From: Diphasiastrum complanatum
Lineage: Eukaryota; Streptophyta; Lycopodiopsida; Lycopodiales; Lycopodiaceae
DNA length: 64,000 nt
NCBI GenBank assembly: GCA_029204225.1
Contig: CM055112.1
Coordinates: forward strand, 43,442,038 to 43,506,037
Direction of reading: 5' to 3'
This document shows, one piece after another, positions 45,585 to 56,737 of this stretch (position 1 is the stretch's first letter; each line of letters starts with the position of its first letter). The notes below the pieces were generated by a model. It was not told the origin of the DNA and did no database searches. It saw only the letters and a list, made by a program, of their open reading frames with translations. The position numbers were made by a program, and so were the translations under genes.

Positions 45585-46520
45585 ATGTCAAGAGATTGTG
45601 CTGACTCTTCCAACCCTGCTCCTCCATGCATGGAACATAGAATTCCACAAATAGATGCACCAAAGTACGATGGAGAATCTGACCCAGTTAGATTTTTCCA
45701 AGACTTCGATAATGGAGACACCTCTGAAATTGAAAAGCTCCGCTTATTCTCTATGGTGCTCTATGGAACCGCCAAAGAGTGGTATCTCAACCTTGAACCT
45801 ACTGATCTTGTTTTTTGGAATACCCTCAAAGATGCTCTCATCGAGCGTTTTAAACCTTCTAAATTGACTCAAAGCCCATTTATCCAAATCACCCATATTA
45901 AGATGTGTCTTGAAGAGTCTGTTAGAAGCTACATTGAGTGTTTCAAACATCTCCAAGTAGAATGTGTTGACAAGAATATCACTGAACGAATGGCCATAAA
46001 ATTGTTCTTGGTTGGACTCCCGAAAAGTCTCTACCGAGAATTGAAACCAGTTGATCTTTATGATCAACTTAAGGATGTAATGACTGATGCCATTCATGAA
46101 GAAGACAAGGGGTCCGATCAGGACTTTGATTACTGCGACAAAAAATCCAAACTCCCCAAACGTCTTCACAACCAGAAGATTGAGAATACAGCCCAATCTT
46201 TAGAACTTGTACATCAAATGGAAACTTGGCATAAAGCTCAACAAACTCACATGGACACACTAACTACTGATTTCCAAAACGCTATGAAAAATATTGCTGA
46301 TAAATATTTTTCAACAAGAGAAAATGTCTGGTGTCCTATCTGTTCGCAAAATCACACTGCTAATGAGTGCCCCCAACTGAAAACCCATTTCCCATTAGCA
46401 CCCAGACCTATGTCTCATCATTACCGCCCTTTCACTCCAAAAAAATCCATGCCACTACCAGGAGTTTCTCAACCACGACCAAATGCACCCAATCCAACCA
46501 CGCCAACAGTTTGTCGTTAA
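45585..46520 (+). CDS. Retrotransposon Gag protein (311 residues)
   Basis: Open frame with a retrotransposon Gag capsid-like domain: PKYDGESDPVRFFQDF, YGTAKEWYLNLEPTD, FWNTLKDALIERF, ESVRSYIECFKHL, KLFLVGLPKSLYREL. A zinc-binding CPICSQNHTANECP lies near residue 250 and a Pro-rich tail ends the protein. It would coat the element's RNA in a virus-like particle. No polymerase genes follow, as in plant TR-GAG elements, so movement would need enzymes in trans. The frame is intact, unlike nearly every other retroelement gene here. Confidence 0.82.
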   Translation: MSRDCADSSNPAPPCMEHRIPQIDAPKYDGESDPVRFFQDFDNGDTSEIEKLRLFSMVLYGTAKEWYLNLEPTDLVFWNTLKDALIERFKPSKLTQSPFIQITHIKMCLEESVRSYIECFKHLQVECVDKNITERMAIKLFLVGLPKSLYRELKPVDLYDQLKDVMTDAIHEEDKGSDQDFDYCDKKSKLPKRLHNQKIENTAQSLELVHQMETWHKAQQTHMDTLTTDFQNAMKNIADKYFSTRENVWCPICSQNHTANECPQLKTHFPLAPRPMSHHYRPFTPKKSMPLPGVSQPRPNAPNPTTPTVCR

Positions 46521-46586
46521 TCAACTTGTTTCACAACCAGCTGTGCTTTTTTTTATCCAAATTCCAAAGATTCAGCAACTTATTTT

Positions 46587-46838
46587 GTGGACGACACTAC
46601 TCCACTAGGATACTCCTCTGAACCGATGGTATATTATCCGTATAATTCTAATGCCCCGATCTACGATCCAAACCAAGCCGTGTTTACGATGCAACAATTT
46701 TTCGTAATACATGGATGCTTTATCTGTGCAGGTAAACATCCTAGTATTCGCTGCCCAAACAAACTTTGTTTTCCACCAGCTTGTGCAAATTGTGGCATTG
46801 AACACCATGTTAAGGATTGCCCTTCATGCTTGCACTAA
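46587..46838 (+). CDS. Zinc-knuckle segment downstream of Gag
   Basis: Reads CFICAGKHPSIRC, then CANCGIEHHVKDCP: two nucleocapsid-like zinc knuckles. It lies 65 bp after the Gag stop in another frame. It may be the rest of Gag reached by frameshift or read-through, or the remnant of a longer Gag broken at 46518. Confidence 0.55.
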   Translation: MDDTTPLGYSSEPMVYYPYNSNAPIYDPNQAVFTMQQFFVIHGCFICAGKHPSIRCPNKLCFPPACANCGIEHHVKDCPSCLH

Positions 46839-48448
46839 CGCAGTTGTGCTACTTATGGGAGATTTACTGATTGACATTTGTTATGTGAGTCTAAATATGT
46901 GTTTGTAAGTTCGTAACCTATGTTGTTTTGTGATCATGGTCTTTTAGTTTGCTCATCTTTTTACTTTTCTTTTTACACCCTTTACGTTATGTTTTTGTTT
47001 TCTTGCATGTCTATTAGTCAAAGAATCTTTAAAGTACTCAGGCATAACTTTTAGCTTCTATTCCAAAACATTCAATTGTTGTACAGAGTCAAAAAGATCA
47101 CACAACAACACTACCTTGTGCACCATACTCCATCATATATTATCTACCGGTGTGTGGCCAACACAAATTATCTTCACAAGCGATGTTGTGCAACCCCAAA
47201 GCACAATTCAAATGTGAGAAAAAATCACTACTAAGAAAACACAAGCCAAAGACTACTCACACATGCTTCCACGCATTATTTTTTTTCATGAGTGGACTCC
47301 CAAGAAACAACATATAGATTGGAGAAAAGCAGTTAAGGGACTTCACAACAAATGCTCTATTTGGAAACCAATGGAGCACATTATCTGGCTGTCAATATTA
47401 TCCAACAAAAGACCCATCTTTCCAACAAGATGGAATGTTCACAAAAATCACAACCACCTTCAATAAGCAGTTGGTTTTACGAAAGCGATACAAAATCCAC
47501 GTTTTTCTAGCTATATATCCAGGCCAACTACTTCAACAAGCTCAAAAGCTACCTGCCATGAGGAAGAAATCCCGAATCCATTAGTGAATGGAGTTATAGA
47601 TACACAACCCCAAGGACAAATGTCATTTTCAATGGCAAACAATGATGACTCTTTGGAAAATTGTACATTGAACATGTATAAAAACCTATCATCCCTTGTC
47701 CACACCCATTCTTTTCCCCATGTTCCACCATATAATTAATCATGGAGCAGACAAGTCTACAACATCTGCAGCATACAAACGATGCCAATTCAAACTCCCG
47801 ACGAGCCAAGACAAGCATATTATCAAAAGGACCTTGGAGATTTTTCACAAAACAACAAGTGGTGTTTTCGCAATTAAAGAAATCGACAAGTTATTCACTT
47901 GTTGACTATTCAAAGGGCACTACTTAATTCAAAAACAAAAAAAGAAAAAAGAAGAAGAAAGGCGATCGTTTGAACCTCTATTCCAAGCAATTCTTCATGG
48001 AGCTCTCAATGGTACAACTAAGCTACAATGCGACAATCACAGTTCTACTAACATTATGTTTTGAAGAGACAACTACGAGCAACAAACCTTTGATCTTTTT
48101 GTTCACCTCCACAATCACCCCCATATCCGACTCACATCTTGCCACTTACCCGCATCTTCATCTCATTACTGTTCATTCTCACCTTGTGTTGTTTTCATAC
48201 CATATTCAACAACCCAAGCTCTTGTACATCATCCATTTGAATCATCAACGTGAGCAATTGGTAATACAACCCATCAAAGAGTCAAAGCTTCTAGAGACGC
48301 TCATACTTATTTAAAGCTTCATTTCTTACGGAGCAGCACTTTACAAAATGTTCCACATCTACAAGTTGTACCGACCCACAACATAAGGAGTGGGGTTCTT
48401 TCTATTGCCATTGGCGTGGGACCGCCAATCCAATTAGGAGGGGGATAA
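46839..48448 (+). mobile_element. 3' internal part of the GAG-only element, copy 2
   Basis: No protease, RT or integrase motif in any frame. Part from about 47380 matches 42915-44179. Ends in a polypurine tract AGGAGGGGG just before LTR 2. Confidence 0.75.
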
Positions 48449-49292
48449 TGTTAGCAACAAAGTAAAATCAAAGTAAAATAAAACATCGTGGCATGTGTAT
48501 TGTAAGTCCACTGTGAGTACTTGTTAATAAACTCCTACCATGGCATGTGTATTATAAGTCCATGGGTAAAAACTTAATTAAATTCTAAACTTCTAAATTA
48601 GAAAACTTAACTTAATGAACTTAAACTTACAAACTTAAGCTTAGAAAATAAAAGATTCTAAGTTATTTTAAGTTCTAAGTTTAGAGTCTTAGGCTTTCTA
48701 ATTTAGAAGTTGAGAAGTTTAGAAGTCTTAGAATTGCAAGTTTTAGAAATTAATCTCATAAGTTAGTAGAAGCTTATGGAAGGCCATTCTTGCTATAAGA
48801 AGAGAGACATTTCCCTTGTAAAATAATACTTTTGAGATTAAGCTATCTTGCTCTCTATTTTGAGATTATCTCTTCATTTGTGTTCCCATTTGAAGGTGCA
48901 TAGCTTGAGGGAAGGTGCTCGAGCCTCCTCTTGCCTCCTTTCATTGGATTATTGTGGCATGCTTTGTTTGTTGATTATTAGTTAGTCACAATTTATATTT
49001 CATTTTCCTTTGGGAGTTAGTATTAGTTTTACGGTTTGCTAGTTGGGTAAGCCTTAGCAAGCCTAGTTTAGTGTTGACCCTTGCTAGTTGGGTACCGCCT
49101 TAGCAAGTTCATTTATTTTCCAAGTCGTGGCTAGTTGGGTACCGCCTTAGCCACACCTTAATTAGTTTCCAATTTGAGTACCAGTTGCGAAGCCTTGGTG
49201 CTCCCTTTTCATTTATGTTTTTATTTAGCTTTGTAGAACTTAGAAGGTGGACGATCGGTCTACCACTATACTATGCACAAAACCTCTCTTTA
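48449..49292 (+). mobile_element. LTR 2 of the tandem GAG-only element
   Basis: Starts TGTTAGCAACAAAG after the polypurine tract; nearly identical to LTR 1. It ends where the tail of a Copia LTR resumes (49288-49383). Confidence 0.8.
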
Positions 49293-49383
49293 TTCCACTG
49301 CACGATAAGTTTTCTTTCTTATCATTTGAATTTTTTTTATTTGAATCTTATTCGCCCTATCTTTTATACACTTCTTTTCAATA
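49288..49383 (+). mobile_element. Copia LTR tail, right border of the nested insertion
   Basis: Matches, in reverse complement, the PBS-side end of the LTR at 52983-53075 (ATTCCACTG..CACGATAAGTTT...TTTCAATA). Followed by ATGAC at 49384-49388. Confidence 0.8.
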
Positions 49384-49388
49384 ATGAC

Positions 49389-52300
49389 TCTGATAAGAGC
49401 CTTCCAATATGTTATACCAGGGTTAGTCATAAACTGACTTTGGGAGTTGACTGCAAAAGCTATGTCTATCCTGGTACAGATCATTGCATACATAAGAGAT
49501 CCTATTATAGAATGATAAGGATACTCATGCATTTGCTCCTTCTCTTGAATTGTTTGAGGACGCTGATCATTTGACAATTTGAGACCTGGTTCCATTGGTG
49601 AGAGAGCTAATTTGCAATTAATCAGATTATATCTGACTATTATATTGTAGATGTACCTTTGTTGGATAATGTAGATCAACTTCTGATTTCTGTCTATGTG
49701 AATTTGTATTTCTAGGCAGAAATGAGCTTCGCCCAAATTGGTCATGTTGAATTCAGAAGATAGCATAGCCTTAGCTTCTTTTATTAGATCGATACTGTTG
49801 CTGGAAAGCAATGTGTCGTCCACGTATAAAGTGATAATGATAAAAGACTGCTATAATATTTTGAAGTAAACATTCGAATCTGAGGAGTTGGTGTGTAGCC
49901 GTGATCAATAAGAAAAGTATCGATCCTTTGAAACCTTGCTCGAGCAGATTGCTTCAAGTCTTAAAGTGCTATGTGGAGTTTACACACATGATTGTGTTAA
50001 CCTTCGATAATATAACCTTCGGGTTGCACCATGTAAATGTCTTCTTCAATAACTCCATTGAGATATGTTGTCTATACATCCATTTGATGTATTTTCAAAT
50101 ATGCTATCGTAGCAAATGATAATAAAAGTCAAATAGAAGAATGCTTGACTACTAGACTGAAGGTCTCAATGTAATCGACGTTGTATACTTGAGAAAATCC
50201 TTTAACAACAAGTTGGGCTTTTCTTTTGTTGATGCTTCCGTTTGCTTTGTACTTGACTTTGAAAATCCATTTGCAATCAACTATGTTTCTGCTAGTAGGT
50301 AGTTTGACAATCATCCATGTCTGGTTCTTCATAAGAGATGAATACTCTTTATCCATAGCTTTTTTCCAGAGATCAGAATCATGATGACTGAGTCCTTCTT
50401 CTACAGTCATTGGCTCCTGAACAAGGTAAGCTATAGACTCATCAATATACTTGATAGGTGGTCTGCTAACTCTTGACAATCTTCTGGGTGATAAAGGAAG
50501 TTGATCATGTTGTAGTCAACATCATTATCTTCGGATTCATCGTTGAGAGTGGACGAGCTTGGACCTTCGATAGGAATAGTCAACTGAGGAACTTCAAAGT
50601 TCAATATGTCGGACGAGTCGGCTATATGGGCCTTGAGGTCGATAAATTGACCTTCGATGAAGATGACATTCTGACTAGTGAATATTTTTGACTCGATAGG
50701 ATCGAACAATTTGTAAGCTTGATCTGAAGTAGTGTAGGTGATGAAAATTGGTTTGATATTTTGAAAGTCGAGCTTCTTTTTGAGATCATGGGATACTTTT
50801 GCCTAAGCGGTACATCCATAAACTTTTAAATTTGATAAAGAAGTTTTGGTACCTGTCCAAACTTCGAATGATGTTTTGTCTGAGAGACCTTTAGTAGGAC
50901 ATCTGTTCTGAATATAGGTTACTGTTGAAATAGCTTCAGCCCAGAAGGACTTTGGAAGAGTCGCATGTGATAACATGCACTTTGTCGATTCGACTAAGAT
51001 TCTGTTCTTTCTCTCAGCAAGACCATTTGATTGAGGCAAATAGGAGGTGATGTATTGTTGCTCAATGTCGTTGTTAAGGCAGTACTCTTTGAATTCGGTG
51101 GAGATATATTCTCCCTCGTTGTCGGACCGCAATGCTTTGATTCGTTTGCCAGTTTGATTTTTAGCATGCTCTTTTAATTGTTTGAACTTGATGAAAGCTT
51201 CTGATTTTTGTTTAATGAAGTAAATAGCTATTCTTCTGGAGAATTTCTCAATAAAGGTAATGAAATACTTTGCATATAGCAATGAAAGAGCTCCACATAT
51301 ATCTAAATGAACAACATCTAACAGACATTTTGTTGCATGCCTATGACTCAATCTAAAAGGAATCCTAGTCTGCTTTCCAAGAATGCAGCTATGACAGACA
51401 AGGAGATCGACTTTTCCAGAAGGATAGTCAAGATGAAGTGCTAGGGATTGTCTGGACATGTTCAAACCTGACTAATGATTTAAGTGTCCTAAGCGATGAT
51501 GTCATATTAATGCTTCATTGACAAGATCAGAGGTTTTCAAGACTTGACTAGAATCAGAGTAACAATGTGCCAATCTATATAAGTATCTATGTCTCTTGCC
51601 GAGCGCAAGGACCTTATTACTCCTATGGATAATTCTACATTGATCAGACTCAAACTCCACCTTATGACCTAAATCTGTAATTCTACTTATTGGTAACAGA
51701 TTTGTAGAGAGTTTAGGAACATACAAGACTTTTGACAGTAGTTTGAATTGATCATGCTGGAATCTTAATCTTGCAGTATCTTCACCTTCGATAGTGTGAG
51801 TGCTATCATCACCAAGATGAACATACTTCTTTGTGCTGTAAGGCATATATGAATGGAAAATCTCACCATGATTGGTCATATGTTGAGTAACTCCAGAATC
51901 CAGAAACCACGAATCATCCGAATTCACGTTTTTGTCTTTGACCATAAAAGCACCTTCATCCATTTTGACTTCAGGAGATGCTATAACTGTATTTGCTTGT
52001 TGATCAGGTTGTTTGGCTGCATTCTTCGCTTTGAAAATTCGGCAATCTTGGATCTCATGGTTATTGTGCTTCCAATACCTACAAAACATCTTTTTCTTCG
52101 ATGAATGTGGATTCAATGATTGTTCTTGACTTTGAGTCGGTTTTTGATTTGATGCAGACTGCTTGGAGCTTTTGTTCTTATGTCGTTTCAAGTTCTTGTT
52201 GACATATAGAGCATGAGATGAAGAGGTAGACAGAGTGTCTTGACTTCTTCGATTATTTTCTTGCAGCAACATAGTGATAACTCTAGTAAGAGTTAAATCT

Positions 52301-52803
52301 AAGTGTGTCATGATGATCATCACCCAGTTCTCATATGTAGAGGACATGCTTGAAAGCAATGTCATAGTTGCGTCTTGATCATCTATGACTGATCTGACAA
52401 CGACCATATGTTGCAAGAGATTCTTAAACTAGTTAATGTGATTCTGAAGATAATCATTATTCGACATCTTGAGTTTGAAGAATTTCCTTCAAAGATGTAA
52501 CTTGGTAGTTACATCTCTCACATCATATCGTGAGCTCGGGATGTCTCAAACATCTTTCGAAGTTTTAGCTTTAGCTATATGGCCAATTTGAGTATCTGAT
52601 ATATTGAGAATAATAAGTGCGAAAGCTTTACGTCCATCCTTCGATTTTCATTTTGAGTCGTCTTCGAGCTTCATCTCTAAACCTGTAACAACATCCCACA
52701 ACTCGTTTGATATTAGCAAGGTCTTCATCTAAAATTTCCATAAATGATAATTGGATCCATTCAACTTTTCTAAAATAAGATCGGCTTTACTTTGAGAATC
52801 CAT
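49389..52803 (-). pseudogene. Copia polyprotein, minus strand (main part)
   Basis: Gag starts at 52803 on the minus strand (KLNGSNYHLW) with stops. The frame 52416-51502 has a zinc knuckle with Trp for the second Cys (CRYWKHNNHEIQDC), protease SWFLDSGVTQHM and the pre-integrase region. Frame 51465-50803 is integrase with CHSCILGKQ, VHLDICG, RSDNEGEY and NGLAERKNR, so D, D and E are all present. Frames 50709-49823 give RT (WKKAMDKEYSSLMKNQTW, MDVQTTYLNG). RT ends in YVDDTLLSSN and IIGSLMYAM, then WKALIRV at the insertion point. The RNase H remainder lies at 38840-39129. Several stops make it inactive. Confidence 0.92.
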
Positions 52804-52971
52804 CTCGAACTTTAGTCTGTCGACGTTAAGAGAGGTACCATGCTGTGGAAATCAATTCTCTGATACCGAAACAAATTGATTCGAAATGAAGAATTTGATA
52901 TTGCAAAAGATATCAAGTATTAGAGCTTGCACTTTGATATAGTAATAATATTAGGCCCTGAAGAATCAACG

Positions 52972-54063
52972 CTCTGATACCATATTGGAAAGAGGTATGA
53001 AAGGATAGGTTAAATAAAATTCAAATAAAAAGAATTCAAACAAGAATTAAAACTTATCGTGCACAGTGGAATAAACTATCTTTCTCTTTCTCTATGCATG
53101 ACTATGCCTATCAATTTTGAACAAAACAATAGTAATAGAAATCATGTTTGATCTTATAGTAACTAACCTTGAAATCATTAGTACTAAAGTGATTACATAG
53201 CCAAATATTAAGCATTGAATTATCAGACAAATAATCAATCACAAAGAACAACAGAGATGCATACATTCTAATACAAAGCTGAATGCAATAAAAAGATAGA
53301 TTGATTTAGTATGAAAAAATTAACCGATGTAAATGAGTACAACAAGTTGCAGATCAAAGCCGCGTACTCTAAGCTATCTCTGAACGACTAAATGTAAGTC
53401 TGAATTAAGCGCAACTACTGATAAGTAGAAGCACAATAATAATCTCTAATCAACTCTAAAGAAATGAACTAGAATGCTCAAGAGTGTCCAAGCTCGCAAG
53501 CTTGAGAGAGAACGCTAACTACTCAATACTTGCATACTTCTTACTTGAGGAAGAAGATTGTCACTTCTCATTCTTGAACTAATGAATACATGACCAGCTA
53601 TTTATATTAAGAAATTAGGTCATCAAATGCGTCATCCAATTGGTTGTGATGTAATGACATCCATTCATCTAGTTAGAACTTCTCAAAAATTACGTGCTGA
53701 TTATTAATGCAAGTCGGTGGCTTCGGTCGTAAACAGTCTGTCCGTAAATTTGAACGTAAATTGTAACTCTGCAGTAATGACGTAAATTGTAACTCTGTAG
53801 AAATGAATGTAAACTGTCATGCGAAAAATGCGAAGGTCTTTGCCAATGTTATTTCCTTAACATTTGGGACATCCGACGTTTTGTGAAAAAGCCGAAGTGA
53901 GAGAAAATGCCAAAAGACGAAAATCTCGAAAATGTCGACATTGTGAGCCATTTCCAAGTAATTATGCAACTGTGTAAAAACACGAAGAAAGCTGCCAGTT
54001 TGGATAAAAATTGGATGAAGATTAAAAAGTCGATTAGTGGATTAGTGGGAGAATAATCCAACA
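52972..54063 (-). mobile_element. 5' LTR and primer-binding site of the minus-strand Copia
   Basis: Primer-binding site TGGTATCAGAG at 52972-52982 (minus), LTR 52983-54063 (1081 bp). Identical in extent to the solo LTR at 16382-17462. Confidence 0.88.
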
Positions 54064-55004
54064 ATTTTCTCACGAAAAATTGAGCTGATATTGAAGCCTA
54101 TTTTCAGAAAACTATAAAAAAATCGGCATGTAAAACCTGGCTATTAGAAAAATCGACATTAAATTAGCTTGTAGAAATGGGTCCCAACTCGTCCTAAAAG
54201 TGGTAGAGAAAATTTCGTGCCTTAGAAATGGCTAGAAAAATATTTTACAATTTTTGTTATTTTTGGTTGGTTACAAAAATAACCGGTACAACCGTGCTAA
54301 AATTTCATCATGTATTGGATCAATTATTTTTAATATATAATCACCGAGTGTGTTTTTCAGGGGAACCGGTTTGTCAAAGAGCACTAGTCATGAATGTTGG
54401 AAGAGTTAAGTTAAAAAAAAAAAAAAAAGAATCCGTCAAGTGAAATTATTGTAAAATTGGAGCTGGGAAATATGGCGACAAGGTCGAAACACTATGGGAG
54501 CCCTAATGACAAATTTTAAACACATTTCGAGCACTCAGCAATTAACACAGGCCATGTCAGTAAATAACTTGACCAAAAGGGCCAACCCACACATGCCACC
54601 TAGAAAAATCAAGGTGCATCCAATGTTGAGGTCTACAAGGATTGTTGGATCACTGGCGTTGCAACAAAAAAGAAACAGAGCAATGGTAGTAATTGCACAA
54701 AATTGTTTAGAGTTGAAAAACAAAAGAAGCCTTAGAACGAAAAAATGTAGTTACTATCAAAATAACAAAGAATGTGTGCTTAAAATCAAAAGAAAATCTT
54801 TCTAGTCTTTGCAAATACAATCAATAGTGGAGGTGGTGGAGGGCAAAGGGTGAGGGCAAATAGTAGTGGATTAAGAGAGCAAGTGTAAAAGCTAGGAAGA
54901 GGGGAAATAAGAGCAAGATAAGATATAAGATGAAAACTGAATTTGTTTCAAAATCAAGGAATTTTTTCAAAATAACCAAAATGGTCTTGTGTCAAGGAAT
55001 AAGA

Positions 55005-55330
55005 ATAGAAATGAATGATGGGTAGGCATGAATGAAAGAATGATAGATACGAATGAATGAATGATAGATAGGAATGAATGGATAGGAGTTAATGGACATG
55101 AATAATAATAGCAATAGGAGTGACCAAATACGAATAATAGGCTAATGAAGAAATAGAATGAACCATGAGGAATACAATTAGAAATGAACGTTGATGAATA
55201 GGAATGATGATTAATGGGCATATGATCAATAAGAATGAATGAACGAATGGAATTGGAATGGGAATATGGAATGGAAATAAAAAGGAACATCATATTAGAA
55301 TAGAATAAATGACTGTTAGAATAGAATGAA
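55005..55330. repeat. GAATGA-type low-complexity repeat, copy 2
   Basis: Counterpart of 18720-19040 with one or two extra units. Confidence 0.8.
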
Positions 55331-55591
55331 TGTTGAAAATTTGTCTGTGCTCGGCAACTATCCTTTGTAATTCAACTGTCCAATTTTTGTAGACTTAAGG
55401 CATTTACGATTGCAGTTCTTTACAATCGACTCGACAAAAGTAATACCCATGAACTCATATGACATGCTCATTCTGGCAAAACATTGTGAACATGTGTTAC
55501 TACCAAATTGCACTCTACTTCACGTGACTTTTTATTTGATCACTTTGAATCTGAATTGCGATGTTACATTGTGCATTGATTTTATTTTTCT

Positions 55592-55835
55592 ATTGTGGAT
55601 CGTATTTCATCCGGATCGATTGTCCCCTCAATGGTTATATGTCGTCCAACTCAACACAAGAAATCGACGTATATTTGAAGTTAGAGATATTGCATTAGAT
55701 CTGCCAAACGACTTGTACGAGGAATCGCAAATCGAGCCAAATCTGGATATCAAGCCGACACTGGAAATCGGCCCAAAAATACAAGGCCCATTTGATGTCG
55801 AAATCATTGAAGAAGAATCACAAACGAAAATATAA
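55592..55835 (+). pseudogene. Unidentified exon, copy 2
   Basis: Open where copy 1 has a stop (NTRNRRIFEVRDIALDLPND). The acceptor found in copy 1 (TTGCAG) reads TTGTGG here, so normal splicing would be lost. The acidic C-terminus is the same. The longer open frame from 55410 runs through former intron sequence. A further short frame (55862-56074, MPRFDEDWLEEPRNDEDDH) crosses the duplication border and is not trusted beyond it. Confidence 0.45.
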
Positions 55836-55999
55836 ACATAGAAAGACAACCACCGCTGAGAATGCCACGTTTTGATGAGGATTGGCTAGAGGAACCAAGG
55901 AATGATGAAGATGATCATAGACGACCATGGAGTGGGAGCATCCATAGCCAGGGGAGAGATGACGACAAAACCAAAAGAGAGCGCGACGACGAGACGAGG

Positions 56000-56515
56000 C
56001 CAAGGGTGAACCAAGGGGAAGACCAAGCACTAGGATCCAAAAACAAACTAAAAAAAGTCGTCAAAAGAAGTTGAAAAAACTAAGCCCAGACACAACCATA
56101 AAAGACTCAACGCAACGATGCGAAAACAATACAACAATAAAGTACCAAAAAAGTACTATAGAGCTAAAATTTTAAAATGTATAGTTCCAAAATTAACGGC
56201 CAAGGGCTCGTATTTGTTTCAAGAAAATTTTAACCACCAAAAAGCAAACATAGAAAAATAATCCAAATTTTAATAATACTACCAACCAAAAAAAAACTTA
56301 TACATCATCTAGGGGAACCATCCAAGATAGTGATGTAAACATAGCAAGAAGTGCAGACAAACTGCATACTATGTTCAGTACAAAACAATAATATCTATCT
56401 AGCATTGCCTGAAACGCATAACAACATTAATCCATGTTTAGAAAAAAAATTGTGAAACATGTTAAAAACAATACTTAGTTGATCAATAGAAAATTTCATT
56501 GTGTGTAAGAATCCA
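56000..56515 (-). repeat. 0.5-kb repeat, inverted copy of 7446-7960
   Basis: Reverse complement of the PPR gene's downstream repeat, ending at the point where the left copy enters its CA microsatellite. Confidence 0.9.
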
Positions 56516-56737
56516 TCTTCCCAAAACCATTGTATATGTAATTGGCCTTGGGCCAATTGATCTTGCATAATTTGAAAGAAAATCCTTCGGGGGCGGGGGG
56601 GGGCGGGGGGGGGGGGAGGGTCCCCATCTTGACCCCTTAGCAAGTCTCTTGAATGAATGATTTTTGTGATTGAATGTTAAATTTTCTCACTAAGTTTTGA
56701 GTTCTTTTTCAAGTTCTATTCAACAATGTTTTGTTGA
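56516..56737. other. Junction segment with a G run
   Basis: Links the two inverted blocks. At 56587-56622 there is an almost pure G tract with a few C and A, able to form a G-quadruplex and prone to sequencing error. Confidence 0.6.

Larger units (their letters stand above)
52972..55985 (+). repeat. Direct segmental duplication, copy 2 (partner 16371-19690)
   Basis: Includes the LTR above and the flank to about 55985. It carries a unique 105-bp stretch (54413-54520) starting with an A run, and lacks 450 bp kept in copy 1. Confidence 0.95.

Noticed and set aside
55862-56074. Short basic/acidic protein
   Set aside because: The frame runs across a duplication junction into the reverse complement of non-coding DNA, so its second half is fortuitous.
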